A stretch of 64,000 nt of DNA from Ignavibacteria bacterium (GCA_016704345.1 JADJAH010000013.1:1-64000); one strand, 5' to 3'. Counted from the stretch's first letter, positions 48,168-58,121 are shown. Made by a program: numbers and translations. Notes: a model not told the origin generated them from the letters alone.

Positions 48168-49485
48168 ATTTATTTCTAAGTTTCTTAACTTTCTTGAGAA
48201 ATTCTGAAATGTCAATTTCCTTCCCCTGGTCTGAAGGAATGTAGTATGACTTGTCTTTTATTTCTTCCGGCAGGTAGTGCTGTCCTGAAATGTGTTCATC
48301 GAAATCATGAGGATATTCATAGTTGCTGCCGTATCCTAGATTCTTCATCAGACCGGTCGGAGCATTTCTCAAATGCATTGGTACATTGTAAGGCGGAAGA
48401 TTTTCTGTGTCACTTAAAGCAGATTTGATGGCTTTGTATGAAGAGTTACTTTTAGAACAAGTGGCGAGATACGTTGCAGTCTGAGCAAGTACAAGCGTAC
48501 CTTCAGGCATTCCAATGTACCTTACAGCAGAAAAGGCAGATACAGCCATTGTTAAAGCATAAGGGTCAGCGTTGCCGATATCTTCCGATGCAAGAACGAT
48601 CATTCTTCTTGCAATAAACTCCGGCTGGTCTCCTCCGGCCATCATTCGTGCCATCCAATAAACAGCCGCATCGGGGTCGCTGCCGCGGATACTCTTGATG
48701 AATGCAGAAATTATGTTGTAATGTTCTTCTTTATTCTTATCGTACTTTACATAGTTTGCCTGAAATGCATCCTTTATTATTTTGCTGGTAAGATAAACAG
48801 TATTTTCTCCTTCATTGGAAGCAAGGTTTACTGCGAGTTCAATAGCGTTAAGAAGTTTTCTTGCATCACCGCCTGAAAAGGATATAGCAAGATCAATATC
48901 TTCGAAACTTACTGAAAGGTTTTCGAAGGACACATCTCTTTTCAATGCATTTTCAATTATGGACTTCAGCTCATCATTCGACAATTCATTGAGAACAAAT
49001 ACTCTGCTTCTTGACAACAATGGCGAGATCACTTCGAAGGAAGGATTCTCCGTTGTTGCACCAATTAGAATAATCGTTCCTTTCTCTGAGCTGTGTAGAA
49101 GTGAATCCTGTTGAGCTTTGTTGAATCTGTGTATTTCATCAACAAAAAGTATTGTCTTCCTGCCCGATCTTGATTGATTCATTTTGGCTTTGTCCAAAGC
49201 GGCTCTTACATCTTTCACTCCCGAAGAAACCGCTGAGAGCTGAATGAATTCAGCATTGACATGGTTTGCGAGCAAGAGAGCAAGTGTCGTCTTTCCCACA
49301 CCGGGCGGACCCCATAAAATCATTGAGGCCAATTTGTCCTTATCCACCATGACTCTCAGAGGCTTGCCTTCTCCGACAATATGTCGCTGACCAACAAACT
49401 CCTCTAGAGTTTTCGGTCTCATTCTTTCTGAAAGTGGCGAGAACCTGTTAGAATCTTTTACTTCTTCATTTCCAAAGAGATCCAT
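48160..49485 (-). CDS. rarA: Replication-associated recombination protein A (RarA/MgsA)
   Basis: An AAA+ ATPase that acts at stalled replication forks. The N-terminus is MDLFGNEEVKDSNRFSPLSE, followed by MRPKTLEEFVGQRHIVGEGK, Walker A (GPPGVGKTT), Walker B (LFVDEIHRFNK) and the C-terminal tetramerisation region with YWMARMMAGGDQPEFIARRM. The ATG at 49485 is chosen because the conserved MDLF starts there; an upstream ATG at 49533 would overlap the preceding gene's end. Length (441) is normal. Confidence 0.93.
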   Translation of the reverse strand: MDLFGNEEVKDSNRFSPLSERMRPKTLEEFVGQRHIVGEGKPLRVMVDKDKLASMILWGPPGVGKTTLALLLANHVNAEFIQLSAVSSGVKDVRAALDKAKMNQSRSGRKTILFVDEIHRFNKAQQDSLLHSSEKGTIILIGATTENPSFEVISPLLSRSRVFVLNELSNDELKSIIENALKRDVSFENLSVSFEDIDLAISFSGGDARKLLNAIELAVNLASNEGENTVYLTSKIIKDAFQANYVKYDKNKEEHYNIISAFIKSIRGSDPDAAVYWMARMMAGGDQPEFIARRMIVLASEDIGNADPYALTMAVSAFSAVRYIGMPEGTLVLAQTATYLATCSKSNSSYKAIKSALSDTENLPPYNVPMHLRNAPTGLMKNLGYGSNYEYPHDFDEHISGQHYLPEEIKDKSYYIPSDQGKEIDISEFLKKVKKLRNKST

Positions 49486-49489
49486 ATCA

Positions 49490-50401
49490 TTAATTTCTTT
49501 TAGGAGATTTGTTTGCCAATAAGACACCTGCAATAATCAGAGTCATCGAAAAATAATGCAGCGGGTAAAGATGTTCTCCATCCCAAAGTCCCCACAATAC
49601 TGCAACAATAGGCAACAGGTAAGCTACGGAGCTTGCAAAGACGGGAGAAGATAATTTGATCAAGCGATTGTACAGTACGAGGCCGACAGCTGTTGAAAAA
49701 ATTCCCAGCACAGCTAATGACAATGTGGAATTAAATGCTTTCGGATGTTCGGTCAAATTTTGCATGAAGTCTGCACTAGACAACAAATAGACAATACAAA
49801 CGGGAACAACAGTAAGCATTGATACAGATGTTATTGTCTTGGAATCTACACTTGCCAGCTTGCTCTTAAGAATATTCACATTGAGGGCATAACAGATTGT
49901 TGCGAGAACTATGAGCCAAGCATACGAATTCATTGCGCCAAATGATCCTCCAGAAGAAACAAATGACAACATCATTGCTCCGGCGAGACCGAATAGAATT
50001 CCAATTACCTGATTTAATTTTACCTGATATTTGAAGAACAATGTCGCAAATATGATTGTGAAAACAGGCGTCAGCGCGTTGAGCGCTCCCGATACAGCGC
50101 TTTCAATTTTCGTCTGTGCCACTGAGAATAATAATGATGTAACCAAATTTCCTATGATTCCTGAGACGGCAATGTATTTAAAGTCTGCCCGTTTTAATCG
50201 TCTCAAGCTTGCCGGAAGAAATGGAATCAACACTGCAAATGCGAAGACTATTCTCAAAGAAGCTACTTGTTCCGGCGAAAATGCATCGAGTCCTTTCTTT
50301 ATCAGAATGAATGAACTTCCCCAAATCAGAGTCAGTATCAGTAGTAGCAACCATGATTCGATGCGCCCATACAGGCTATTTGTATTTGCTTTGTTTGTCA
50401 A
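49490..50401 (-). CDS. EamA/DMT-family transporter
   Basis: An inner-membrane carrier with ten predicted hydrophobic helices in two homologous halves. The first EamA repeat begins LTLIWGSSFILIKKGLDAFS; the second begins AWLIVLATICYALNVNILKS. Members export or import metabolites such as amino acids, but substrates cannot be read from sequence. rarA begins 4 bp after its stop, so the two genes are probably one transcript. Confidence 0.88.
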   Translation of the reverse strand: MTNKANTNSLYGRIESWLLLLILTLIWGSSFILIKKGLDAFSPEQVASLRIVFAFAVLIPFLPASLRRLKRADFKYIAVSGIIGNLVTSLLFSVAQTKIESAVSGALNALTPVFTIIFATLFFKYQVKLNQVIGILFGLAGAMMLSFVSSGGSFGAMNSYAWLIVLATICYALNVNILKSKLASVDSKTITSVSMLTVVPVCIVYLLSSADFMQNLTEHPKAFNSTLSLAVLGIFSTAVGLVLYNRLIKLSSPVFASSVAYLLPIVAVLWGLWDGEHLYPLHYFSMTLIIAGVLLANKSPKRN

Positions 50402-50520
50402 TTCGTTTACAAAATAGTACTAATATTCTGCAATTTGTATTGCTAATAAACATCAGACACACTCACAGCTATAAGAAAATGGTTGTTGAAAAATTATATT
50501 TGCAGGGGTAACTTGCTTCA

Positions 50521-51702
50521 GTGAAAACATTTACACACAAGGTGATCTTCCACGTTGATATGGATGCATTCTTTGCTTCTTGCGAAGAAGCTATCAATCC
50601 TTCTCTTAGAGAAAAGCCATTGGTTGTTGGGGGTAACAAAGACGACAAAAGAGGAATTGTTGCCTGTCCAAATTATCTTGCAAGGAAGAAAGGTGTCAGG
50701 ACTGCAATGCCTTTGTCCAGAGCTCTTCAACTAGTTCCGGAAGCAAATTTCATCAGATCAACAAGAGGTTTGTATTCTGACTATTCAAAAAAGGTCAGAG
50801 AGATCATGCTGGAATTCACGCCGATGATTCAACCCGTAAGTGTGGATGAAGCATTTCTGGATGTCACAGGAGTTCTCCATATGCACAATGACGATCACAT
50901 GTTACTTGCTCAAAGGATACAGGATGCAATTCATACAAGACTCGACATTACTTGCTCGATAGGAATTGCTACCTGCAAAGTGTGTGCAAAGATTGCTTCA
51001 GATATAAATAAGCCTAATGGGATTACATATGTACCGTTTGGCAAGGAGAAAGAATATCTCTCAATTCTTCCGGTTGAGAAAATACCGGGAGTTGGAAAGA
51101 AAACATATGAACGTCTGAAGAAGTATGGGATCGTTAGAATAGGCGATCTGCTGAAGTTTGATAAATCATTTTATGATAATGAAATCGGAATTCACAGTTC
51201 ATATTTATTGAACGTTGCCAATGGAATCGGGAGTGACAATGTCAGGGATGATCAGGATTCAAGAAAATCGTTATCCAAAGAGAATACTTTTTATGAGGAT
51301 ACTAACGATCTGAAATTCCTGGATTCAGAACTTTATTACTTGATGGAAAGATGTTGCGAGAAGCTCAGAGTGAAGGACATCAAGGCAAAGTGTATAACTG
51401 TAAAAGTGAAGTACGCCGATTTTACCGTAAACCAAAAATCGCTTACAACCGGCAGGTTATCAAATCTTGAATCAGAGTTTTATGAAGATGCTTTAAAGCT
51501 TCTCCGGAAGTTGATAAACAACAGGAAGAAGATCCGGCTGCTTGGTGTGAAGTTCTCAGAACTTGTAGAAGGCGATGACTCTGTTCAGGAAAATATGTTT
51601 ACGGACATTGACAAGAGTGAGAGTCTGATGAAGAAGATTGACAAGATCAGAAAGAAGTATGATTACGGAATAGTTAAGTTTGGAAGGACCTTTGATCTTT
51701 AA
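50521..51702 (+). CDS. dinB: DNA polymerase IV (DinB, Y-family)
   Basis: A translesion polymerase. It starts at GTG (50521), since the core begins at once: HVDMDAFFASCEEAINPSL, with catalytic Asp and Glu in VDMDAF and SVDEAFLDVTG. CSIGIATCKVCAKIASDINK, and the thumb HhH segment (IPGVGKKTYERLKKYG), follow. QENMF near residue 357 could be a clamp-binding pentapeptide. Length (393) is normal. Confidence 0.94.
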   Translation: MKTFTHKVIFHVDMDAFFASCEEAINPSLREKPLVVGGNKDDKRGIVACPNYLARKKGVRTAMPLSRALQLVPEANFIRSTRGLYSDYSKKVREIMLEFTPMIQPVSVDEAFLDVTGVLHMHNDDHMLLAQRIQDAIHTRLDITCSIGIATCKVCAKIASDINKPNGITYVPFGKEKEYLSILPVEKIPGVGKKTYERLKKYGIVRIGDLLKFDKSFYDNEIGIHSSYLLNVANGIGSDNVRDDQDSRKSLSKENTFYEDTNDLKFLDSELYYLMERCCEKLRVKDIKAKCITVKVKYADFTVNQKSLTTGRLSNLESEFYEDALKLLRKLINNRKKIRLLGVKFSELVEGDDSVQENMFTDIDKSESLMKKIDKIRKKYDYGIVKFGRTFDL

Positions 51703-52212
51703 TTACTCATTGCTCTCGCGCTTCAACAGCATGACAAAATCATTCATAAAGAAACCGTTTCCAATATCAAAGTCTGCGATCTTCTCAATTGTAAAGCCAA
51801 ATTTGAAATAGAAATTTATCGCCTGAATATTCTGCCTGTTGACAGTTAGTCTTATGGCATTATAATCAACATCCGCAAATGCAGCGTAAAACAATCCTCT
51901 ACCGATTCCTTTTCCGTGAAGTCTAGTGTCAACATACCATTTATGAATCACAAATTCTTTTTCAGCAGTCTTGCTGAATGAAAGGAATCCAACCATTCTC
52001 TCATCTTCATAGCCGGCTATAAATGTATGACCATTATTGATCTGCTCTGTCAAATTAACAATACTGTACATTTTCCCCAGCATGTACTCTACTTGAAGTT
52101 GCCCTATTATTGGCGGGTAGTGCACATTCCATATTCGTACAGCAAGTTTTGACAGCTCTACAAGCTCATCAGGTGTTGATACTTTTTTGTAAATCATTTC
52201 AGCTTTGTCCAT
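51703..52212 (-). CDS. GNAT-family N-acetyltransferase
   Basis: The 169-residue protein has the acetyl-CoA loop VDTRLHGKGIGRGLFYAAFA (R/Q-x-x-G-x-G/A pattern as RLHGKGIGRG) and the terminal motif QNIQAINFYFKFGFTIEKI. The substrate is unknown; the SpeG/RimI-like layout gives no clear hint. It ends directly against dinB (convergent, stop codons adjacent) and lies 18 bp after the peptide-binding lipoprotein gene on the same strand. Confidence 0.85.
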   Translation of the reverse strand: MDKAEMIYKKVSTPDELVELSKLAVRIWNVHYPPIIGQLQVEYMLGKMYSIVNLTEQINNGHTFIAGYEDERMVGFLSFSKTAEKEFVIHKWYVDTRLHGKGIGRGLFYAAFADVDYNAIRLTVNRQNIQAINFYFKFGFTIEKIADFDIGNGFFMNDFVMLLKRESNE

Positions 52213-52230
52213 GAAACTCTTAATACGGAT

Positions 52231-53919
52231 TTATTTCTTCTTAGTGTATTTAAGATTAATAATGTTCAGACCGTCAAGATAGAATCCATCAATGTTATTC
52301 TTCAAAAGATAGACCTTTTCATTGTAGTAAAGAAACAACCAGGCGGCATCTTCGATCACAATATTCTGCATAGTGTCGTAAATCTTTTTGCGCTCGGCAA
52401 AGTCAGTAATAGCAAGGGATTTCTCATAGAGTGAATCGATCTCCGGATTGTTGTAGCCAACCCGGTTTGGCCCCTTTGGAGTTATATTCTTACTGTAAAA
52501 CAATGCCATAAAATTTTCCGGATCAAAATAATCAGCCCCCCAGCTTGCACGCCAGAAAGGAAATACGCCTTCTTCCTGTTTCGATATCAGTGTTGCCTGA
52601 ACGAGCTGATCTAGTTTAAGATCGATGCCAATTGATTTGAACTGTTCCTGAACTGCTATTGCTATTGTCTTCTGAATCTCCTCGTTGCCTGTAACTAACG
52701 TAAGGTTTAGACCTTTACCGTTCGGATATCCTGCTTCATCAAGAAGCTTCAGAGCTTTCTCTTTGTCATAATTGTAACCTTTGATTGAAGAATCATAACC
52801 GGGCATTCCCGGAGGCAAAGGTCCATTAACTGCTGCAATGCCCCGGTTCTTCAACACGAAGTTCATGATCCTGTCGCGGTCTACTGCATAATTCAACGCC
52901 TGTCTGAGTTTCTTATTTCCTGCAAATGGTCCTTCTATACCTCCGGGAAGTTCAGGAGATTGCATCATACCAAAGAAGACCGTCTGAAGCCAGGGTTGCT
53001 TTTTCATGTTGAAATTCTTGGTGTCAGCTTCAAGCAAATTCCCGTTCTTGTCGGTGATCTGGTCATATGTTTCTGAAGATGGATCATGAAAGTCATACTT
53101 CCCGTTTTGAAAATCAAGAAATTCTGTTTCCGAAGATTGAGTGAATGTTATGCGAACTCCATCCAGATAAGGCAGACTATTGCCCTGAGAATCTTTTCCC
53201 CAGTATGATAGATTTTTCTCGTACAGAAGCTCCTGATCAAAAATCCATTTGTCTAATTTGAAAGCCCCTGTCCCTACCGGATTCTGACCGAACTTGTCAC
53301 CAAAGTGTTCAACTGCTTCCTTTGGATAGACATAACCATAACTCATTGTAAGAATACTTAGGAACGGCGAGAATGGTTTTGTAAGTTCGATGACCAATGT
53401 TGAATCATTGTAAGCCTTTAATCCGGAAATACCGTTGACTTCAGAATTGGATTTGCCTGACATGAAATCAATATATTCCTGAGCTCCTTTTATTCTGTCT
53501 CTGAAGACCCATGAACCGCGTGTCTTGGTTTTGGGATTATTGACTCTCTCCATGCAGTATTTGAAATCCGATGCCGTTACCTTTCTGCCTTTGCCTCCAG
53601 TAAGTTTGAAGCATGGGCTGTCATGAAAATACACATCGTTTCTGAGAGTGAACGTATAGGTTAGGCCGTCTTCAGATATTGTCCAGCTTTTTGCAATGCA
53701 CGGAATCAGATTGTTTTGCTTATCATATTCAACAAGTCCTTCCATCATCAATTCAAGTCCCCATATAGACTGATTGGAATTTGACATAACAGGTTCGAGT
53801 GTCTCAATGTTTTGACTTAGATTCAAAGTAAAGACATTCTTTCCGGTCTCCTTCTTTTGGTTACAAGAAATGAGAAGCAGAGAAAGAATTGTAAAAATGA
53901 TGGATTGAAATTTTATCAT
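52231..53919 (-). CDS. Peptide/nickel ABC transporter substrate-binding lipoprotein
   Basis: Family 5 solute-binding protein. The start is set at the ATG at 53919, giving MIKFQSIIFTILSLLLISC with a lipobox LISC (Cys 19); a longer frame begins at 53943. Features are VMSNSNQSIWGLELMMEGLV, the fold motif PNGKGLNLTLVTGNEE, and LRQALNYAVDRDRIM. It would bind oligopeptides outside the inner membrane, but no permease or ATPase gene is nearby, so it is an orphan binding protein in this window. Confidence 0.88.
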   Translation of the reverse strand: MIKFQSIIFTILSLLLISCNQKKETGKNVFTLNLSQNIETLEPVMSNSNQSIWGLELMMEGLVEYDKQNNLIPCIAKSWTISEDGLTYTFTLRNDVYFHDSPCFKLTGGKGRKVTASDFKYCMERVNNPKTKTRGSWVFRDRIKGAQEYIDFMSGKSNSEVNGISGLKAYNDSTLVIELTKPFSPFLSILTMSYGYVYPKEAVEHFGDKFGQNPVGTGAFKLDKWIFDQELLYEKNLSYWGKDSQGNSLPYLDGVRITFTQSSETEFLDFQNGKYDFHDPSSETYDQITDKNGNLLEADTKNFNMKKQPWLQTVFFGMMQSPELPGGIEGPFAGNKKLRQALNYAVDRDRIMNFVLKNRGIAAVNGPLPPGMPGYDSSIKGYNYDKEKALKLLDEAGYPNGKGLNLTLVTGNEEIQKTIAIAVQEQFKSIGIDLKLDQLVQATLISKQEEGVFPFWRASWGADYFDPENFMALFYSKNITPKGPNRVGYNNPEIDSLYEKSLAITDFAERKKIYDTMQNIVIEDAAWLFLYYNEKVYLLKNNIDGFYLDGLNIINLKYTKKK

Positions 53920-53988
53920 TATGGCATTATTAGTATTTTGCAAAATAATTAATCACGTCACAAAAAATAATGAAAAGAACTTCTATCA

Positions 53989-55662
53989 ATGGATAAACTT
54001 ACACATGATAACATGCTCAAGGCACATTGCTTCTCTGATTATTCTGCATCAGATTATCTTGTTAAATACAAGAATATTCTTGAGATGTTGAGTGAAAGAC
54101 TAGAGCAAACCCGTGACAATGAATATTTGGTTTTCTATGAAGATTCAGGTGAAGTGCAAAGATATTCATACAGTGAATTCATTTCAAAGATGTCCCGGCT
54201 TTCAAACTTTCTTCTTAAGGGAGGCATGATGAAAGGTGACAGGATCGCAACCTTCTCGCATAACCATGCCGATACCGTGCTGCTATATTTTGCCTGCTGG
54301 GCGGTGGGATTGGTCGTAGTTCCCATCAATGTAAGTGAAGAGTTAAGCAGAGTTGAATTCATACTCTCAAACTCTCACACAAAAATGATCTTCACGCGAA
54401 ATGAATATGTTGAGAAGATCTCTGAAGTATCGAAAAGTACTAATGTGAAGATTGTAAATTTTGATAAGTTCAGTTTTGACGAATATGAAAGTGGAATTGA
54501 CCTTGAGTATATGGTTGATAAAGAAGAGGAGTGTTTGATTGTTTATACATCAGGAACTACCGGAAATCCAAAAGGTGTGGTGCTTACTCAGTACAATCTT
54601 ATGGTTGATGCTCAGGCAATTTCCAACTGGCACAATCTCCATAACAATGATGTGATGATGTGTGTGTTGCCGATACATCATGTCAATGGCACAGTAGTGA
54701 CTATTATGACAACAATGTTTTATGGCGGCAAACTTGTTCTGAACCAGAAGTTTCATACACATTTGTTTCTGAAGAGGATTCAGGAAGAAAGAGTGAAGGT
54801 TGTAAGTGTAGTGCCGACTTTGCTGCAGTTTCTTCTGCACACTGAAGAGGAGTCAACTAATTATGATTTGAGTTCATTCTCGCATATCATTTGCGGGGCC
54901 GGTCCGTTGACGTGTGAGATTGCCAGAAATTTCGAGCAAAGATTCGGTCTCAGGATCGTACACGGATACGGGCTTTCAGAGACCACCTGTTATTCCTGTT
55001 TCATACCAATCAATCTCTCTGAGCATGAGCATTTCAGATGGCAGAATGAATTTGGATTTCCTGCCATTGGTGTTCCGGTTGAATGCAATGACATGGAGAT
55101 ACACAACGAGAAGGGAGTAGCACTGCCGGAGAATGAGAAGGGCGAGATTGTCATTCGCGGACACAACGTAATGAAATGCTATTATGACAATGATGAAGTC
55201 AATCGCGTGACATTTGAGTTTGGCTGGTTCAGATCCGGCGACGAAGGATTTTTCAAATATGATAGAGATGGCAGGAAAAACTTCTTCATCACAGGAAGAA
55301 TCAAGGAGCTTATAATAAGGGGAGCTGTGAATATTTCACCATTGGAGATAGATGAAGTGTTATCGCGAATTGATTTTGTGAAGTCAGGCATAGCCGTAGG
55401 TTTTGACAATGACTGGTACGGTGAAGAAGTGGGTGCACTCGTGATGCTCAAAGAGGGAGTTGCAGAAGAAGAAGATGAACTTATCCGGAAAGTGCTCGAG
55501 CATTGCAGAAAGAATCTGCCCTTTTTCAAAACGCCCAAGGTTGTGATTTTTGCCGACTCGATACCGGTGACTTCCACAGGGAAGTATCAGAGGAATAAAG
55601 TGAAGCACCTTTTCTCGGAGTATAAGGAAAAGCAATTTAAAGAATTGAAAATTGAAAATTGA
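53989..55662 (+). CDS. AMP-dependent acyl-CoA synthetase/ligase
   Basis: Activates a carboxylic acid to its acyl-CoA via acyl-AMP. The core P-loop is YTSGTTGNPKGVVLTQ (about 186). Further motifs are HGYGLSETTCYS, RSGDEGFFKYDRDG and GRIKELIIRGAVNISPLEID, with a C-terminal lysine region STGKYQRNKVK. The substrate cannot be read. At the 3' end the frame runs straight into a GAAAATTG repeat: the last residues (FKELKIEN) and the stop are provided by it, so the C-terminus may have been altered by repeat insertion. The gene stands alone, divergent from the binding-protein gene. Confidence 0.92.
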   Translation: MDKLTHDNMLKAHCFSDYSASDYLVKYKNILEMLSERLEQTRDNEYLVFYEDSGEVQRYSYSEFISKMSRLSNFLLKGGMMKGDRIATFSHNHADTVLLYFACWAVGLVVVPINVSEELSRVEFILSNSHTKMIFTRNEYVEKISEVSKSTNVKIVNFDKFSFDEYESGIDLEYMVDKEEECLIVYTSGTTGNPKGVVLTQYNLMVDAQAISNWHNLHNNDVMMCVLPIHHVNGTVVTIMTTMFYGGKLVLNQKFHTHLFLKRIQEERVKVVSVVPTLLQFLLHTEEESTNYDLSSFSHIICGAGPLTCEIARNFEQRFGLRIVHGYGLSETTCYSCFIPINLSEHEHFRWQNEFGFPAIGVPVECNDMEIHNEKGVALPENEKGEIVIRGHNVMKCYYDNDEVNRVTFEFGWFRSGDEGFFKYDRDGRKNFFITGRIKELIIRGAVNISPLEIDEVLSRIDFVKSGIAVGFDNDWYGEEVGALVMLKEGVAEEEDELIRKVLEHCRKNLPFFKTPKVVIFADSIPVTSTGKYQRNKVKHLFSEYKEKQFKELKIEN

Positions 55663-55692
55663 AAATTGAAAATGGAAAATGGAAAATGGAAA
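55640..55692 (+). repeat. GAAAATTG/GAAAATGG tandem array at the gene end
   Basis: Units of 8 bp (TTGAAAAT) turn into GGAAAAT units over about 50 bp. The stop codon of the acyl-CoA synthetase lies within the array. It has the same polarity relative to the gene as the array at 18808-18922. The rest of the gap to 55821 holds no gene. Confidence 0.85.
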
Positions 55693-55821
55693 GGAAAAGG
55701 GAGGGAGGCCCTAGGAAGACCGAATCCCTTTTTTGGTTTTTGGTGGTTGAGAAAAAAAAAAATAGGTTGATTACGCGGCTACCACTCCGCGTCCCTTCCC
55801 AAGGCGCTCACTGGAGACTTT

Positions 55822-56049
55822 CTATTTCCTTCTGCTCAGGAAATAGAAAATTAATGAAGCAATGATGCTTATTAAAATTGATGTTGCCATTGGGAAATAG
55901 AATGTGAAGTTGTCTCTCTTTATTGTAAAATCACCGGGCAATTTTCCGAAGAATGGGATCTTGTCGATGAACATAACAATCAACCCGATGCCCGCAATGA
56001 TTATTCCGGAAAGAAAAATGAATTTGCCGAACGGCTGTAAGTTTTCCAT
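55822..56049 (-). CDS. DUF2905-family small membrane protein (75 aa)
   Basis: The family pattern is clear: a first helix (FGKFIFLSGIIIAGIGLIVM), a short loop with FGKLPGDFTIKRDNFTFYFP, and a second helix (MATSILISIIASLIFYFL) with a basic end (SRRK). The start is taken at the ATG at 56049, because homologues begin there as I recall; upstream codons in the same frame have no family resemblance. The function of DUF2905 is unknown; it is an inner-membrane protein. Its upstream region is shared with the divergent lpdA. Confidence 0.85.
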   Translation of the reverse strand: MENLQPFGKFIFLSGIIIAGIGLIVMFIDKIPFFGKLPGDFTIKRDNFTFYFPMATSILISIIASLIFYFLSRRK

Positions 56050-56216
56050 CTTGCAAAAGAAGTTTAGAATAGTTTGAATCTCGAATTGTTCGATGTTGCA
56101 TTTAGAGATTCTGCTTTCAAGAAGTTGTACCAAAATCTGTGTGTTGAGATACGGTTTCAATATTTGTAATTTGCGCTAAACATGCAACAGTCAATTTAAC
56201 ATTCCTACACAACCAA

Positions 56217-57608
56217 ATGAAAGAATACGACGTACTTGTAATAGGCAGCGGACCGGGAGGATATACAACAGCGATAAGAGCATCTCAGTTAGGTTTAAGA
56301 GCAGCAATTGTTGAGCGAGACAGATTAGGAGGCATTTGTCTAAACTGGGGATGTATTCCGACGAAAGCTTTGCTAAGAAACGCGGAGTTGATGAACAGTC
56401 TGAAGCACATGGATGATTTTGGAATAAGCGTTGAAGTGAAGAAATTTGATTTCGAAAAGATCATCTCAAGATCCAGAGGTGTTGCTGATACTTCCGAAAA
56501 GGGAGTAAAGTTTCTGATGAAGAAGAACAAGATCGATGTATATGAAGGAACGGCGATGATCAACAAAGACAAATCCATTACCGTTACTGATAAGGAAGGC
56601 AAGGAAGTTGAGAAGCTTAAAGCAAAGCATACTATCATTGCAACCGGGGCCCGGGCGAGAAGCATTGGAAATATAAAATTTGATGAAGAGAAGATCCTGT
56701 CATCAACCGGAGCGATGACACTCAAGAAGATTCCTTCAAAGATGACAATTGTTGGCAGTGGCGCAATTGGTGTGGAGTTCGCATATTTCTATAATGCATT
56801 TGGAACCGAAGTTACAATAATTGAAATGCTTCCTAACATTTTGCCTATAGAAGATAAGGATATTTCTGACGTAGTGACAAGAGAGTTTAAGAAAGCCGGA
56901 ATAAAGCTGTTGACCGAGACCAAAACAGAAGGTGTCGAAATCAAGGGTGGTAAAGTTGTAACCAAAGTTTCCGGAAAGAGCAATGAAGACATTGTGTCTG
57001 ATGTAGTACTGCTTGCAATCGGGGTACAGGGAAATGTAGAGAACATTGGGCTGGAGAATCTTGGCATTGAACTGGAAAGAGGGCATATCAAAGTTGATAA
57101 AGATTACAAAACAAATGTTGAAGGTTTCTATGCTATCGGAGATGTTATCGGTCAGCCATGGCTCGCGCATGTAGCATCTTCCGAGGGTATAAACTGCATT
57201 GAAAAAATAAATGGCATGCATGTGCCGGACATAAACTATTTGAACATTCCCGGATGTACATATTGCCAGCCACAGGTAGCATCAGTTGGGCTAACAGAGA
57301 AGAAGGCAATTGAAGCCGGTTATGAAATCAAAGTGGGGAAGTTTCCGTTCTCGGCAAGCGGCAAATCAAGAGCGATGGGAGAAACGGCAGGGCTGATAAA
57401 AGTTATTTTTGATGCGAAGTATGATGAGCTTCTCGGAGCACATATTGTTGGAGTTGAAGCAACAGAACTAATATCGGAGTTTGTACTGGCAAAGTCACTT
57501 GAAGCCACGCATGAGCAAATACTGAAGACAGTTCATGCGCATCCGACCTTAAGTGAAATTAATATGGAAGCCGTTGGTGTTGCTTACGGCGAGGCAATAA
57601 ATATTTAA
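56217..57608 (+). CDS. lpdA: Dihydrolipoyl dehydrogenase (E3)
   Basis: Reoxidises dihydrolipoamide of 2-oxoacid dehydrogenase or glycine cleavage complexes, passing electrons to NAD+. The 463-residue flavoprotein has FAD loop GSGPGGY (10-16), the redox pair CLNWGC (Cys 41, Cys 46), NAD loop GSGAIGVEFA (about 180), FAD motif GFYAIGDVIG, and the catalytic HAHPTLSE (about 441). Length is normal. No E1 or E2 gene is near. The next gene follows 62 bp later. Confidence 0.94.
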   Translation: MKEYDVLVIGSGPGGYTTAIRASQLGLRAAIVERDRLGGICLNWGCIPTKALLRNAELMNSLKHMDDFGISVEVKKFDFEKIISRSRGVADTSEKGVKFLMKKNKIDVYEGTAMINKDKSITVTDKEGKEVEKLKAKHTIIATGARARSIGNIKFDEEKILSSTGAMTLKKIPSKMTIVGSGAIGVEFAYFYNAFGTEVTIIEMLPNILPIEDKDISDVVTREFKKAGIKLLTETKTEGVEIKGGKVVTKVSGKSNEDIVSDVVLLAIGVQGNVENIGLENLGIELERGHIKVDKDYKTNVEGFYAIGDVIGQPWLAHVASSEGINCIEKINGMHVPDINYLNIPGCTYCQPQVASVGLTEKKAIEAGYEIKVGKFPFSASGKSRAMGETAGLIKVIFDAKYDELLGAHIVGVEATELISEFVLAKSLEATHEQILKTVHAHPTLSEINMEAVGVAYGEAINI

Positions 57609-57670
57609 GTTGCCAATACAATCTAATTAGCCTATCTTTTAAAACAAGAAAACAGAAGGAGAAAACTGAA

Positions 57671-58093
57671 ATGGAAGACAACAAAACAGGAAAAGGAATT
57701 CTGCTGCTGGGATTCCTTACAGGAAGTGTGCTCGGAGCAGCAATAGCTTTGCTCTATGCACCTAAAGCAGGAAAAGAATTGAGAAACGACATCAGGGTTA
57801 AGAAAGATGAATATCTTGATGACACCTCTGAATATCTCGAGATAGCCAAGACAAAGGCCGGCGATCTCATCAATGAAGGAAAGAAGAGATCGGAAAAGCT
57901 GATTCATGATGCAAAGGAAAAGGCAACTTCTCTTATAAAGGACGCGAACTCGGTACTCAATCAGGCAAAGGTCAGAGCCACAAATATGACCGATTCATCG
58001 AAGGACACCATTGTTGGAGAAAGCGAAAGAATTAAAGATGCTTTCAAAGCAGGTGTAGAAGCTTACAATCAGGAAAAATCAAAAAGCATCTGA
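57671..58093 (+). CDS. YtxH-domain protein
   Basis: The 140-residue protein has an N-terminal membrane helix with the YtxH signature GILLLGFLTGSVLGAAIALL then YAPKAGKELR. A long charged helical tail with LEA-like repeats (AKEKATSLIKDANSVLNQAK) follows. YtxH proteins are general-stress proteins in firmicutes and often co-occur with DUF948 proteins, as here. The start ATG follows GAAGGAGAAAACTGAA, a good ribosome site. Confidence 0.88.
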   Translation: MEDNKTGKGILLLGFLTGSVLGAAIALLYAPKAGKELRNDIRVKKDEYLDDTSEYLEIAKTKAGDLINEGKKRSEKLIHDAKEKATSLIKDANSVLNQAKVRATNMTDSSKDTIVGESERIKDAFKAGVEAYNQEKSKSI

Positions 58094-58121
58094 CGATAAA
58101 CATTCTAAACACGGAGTGATT

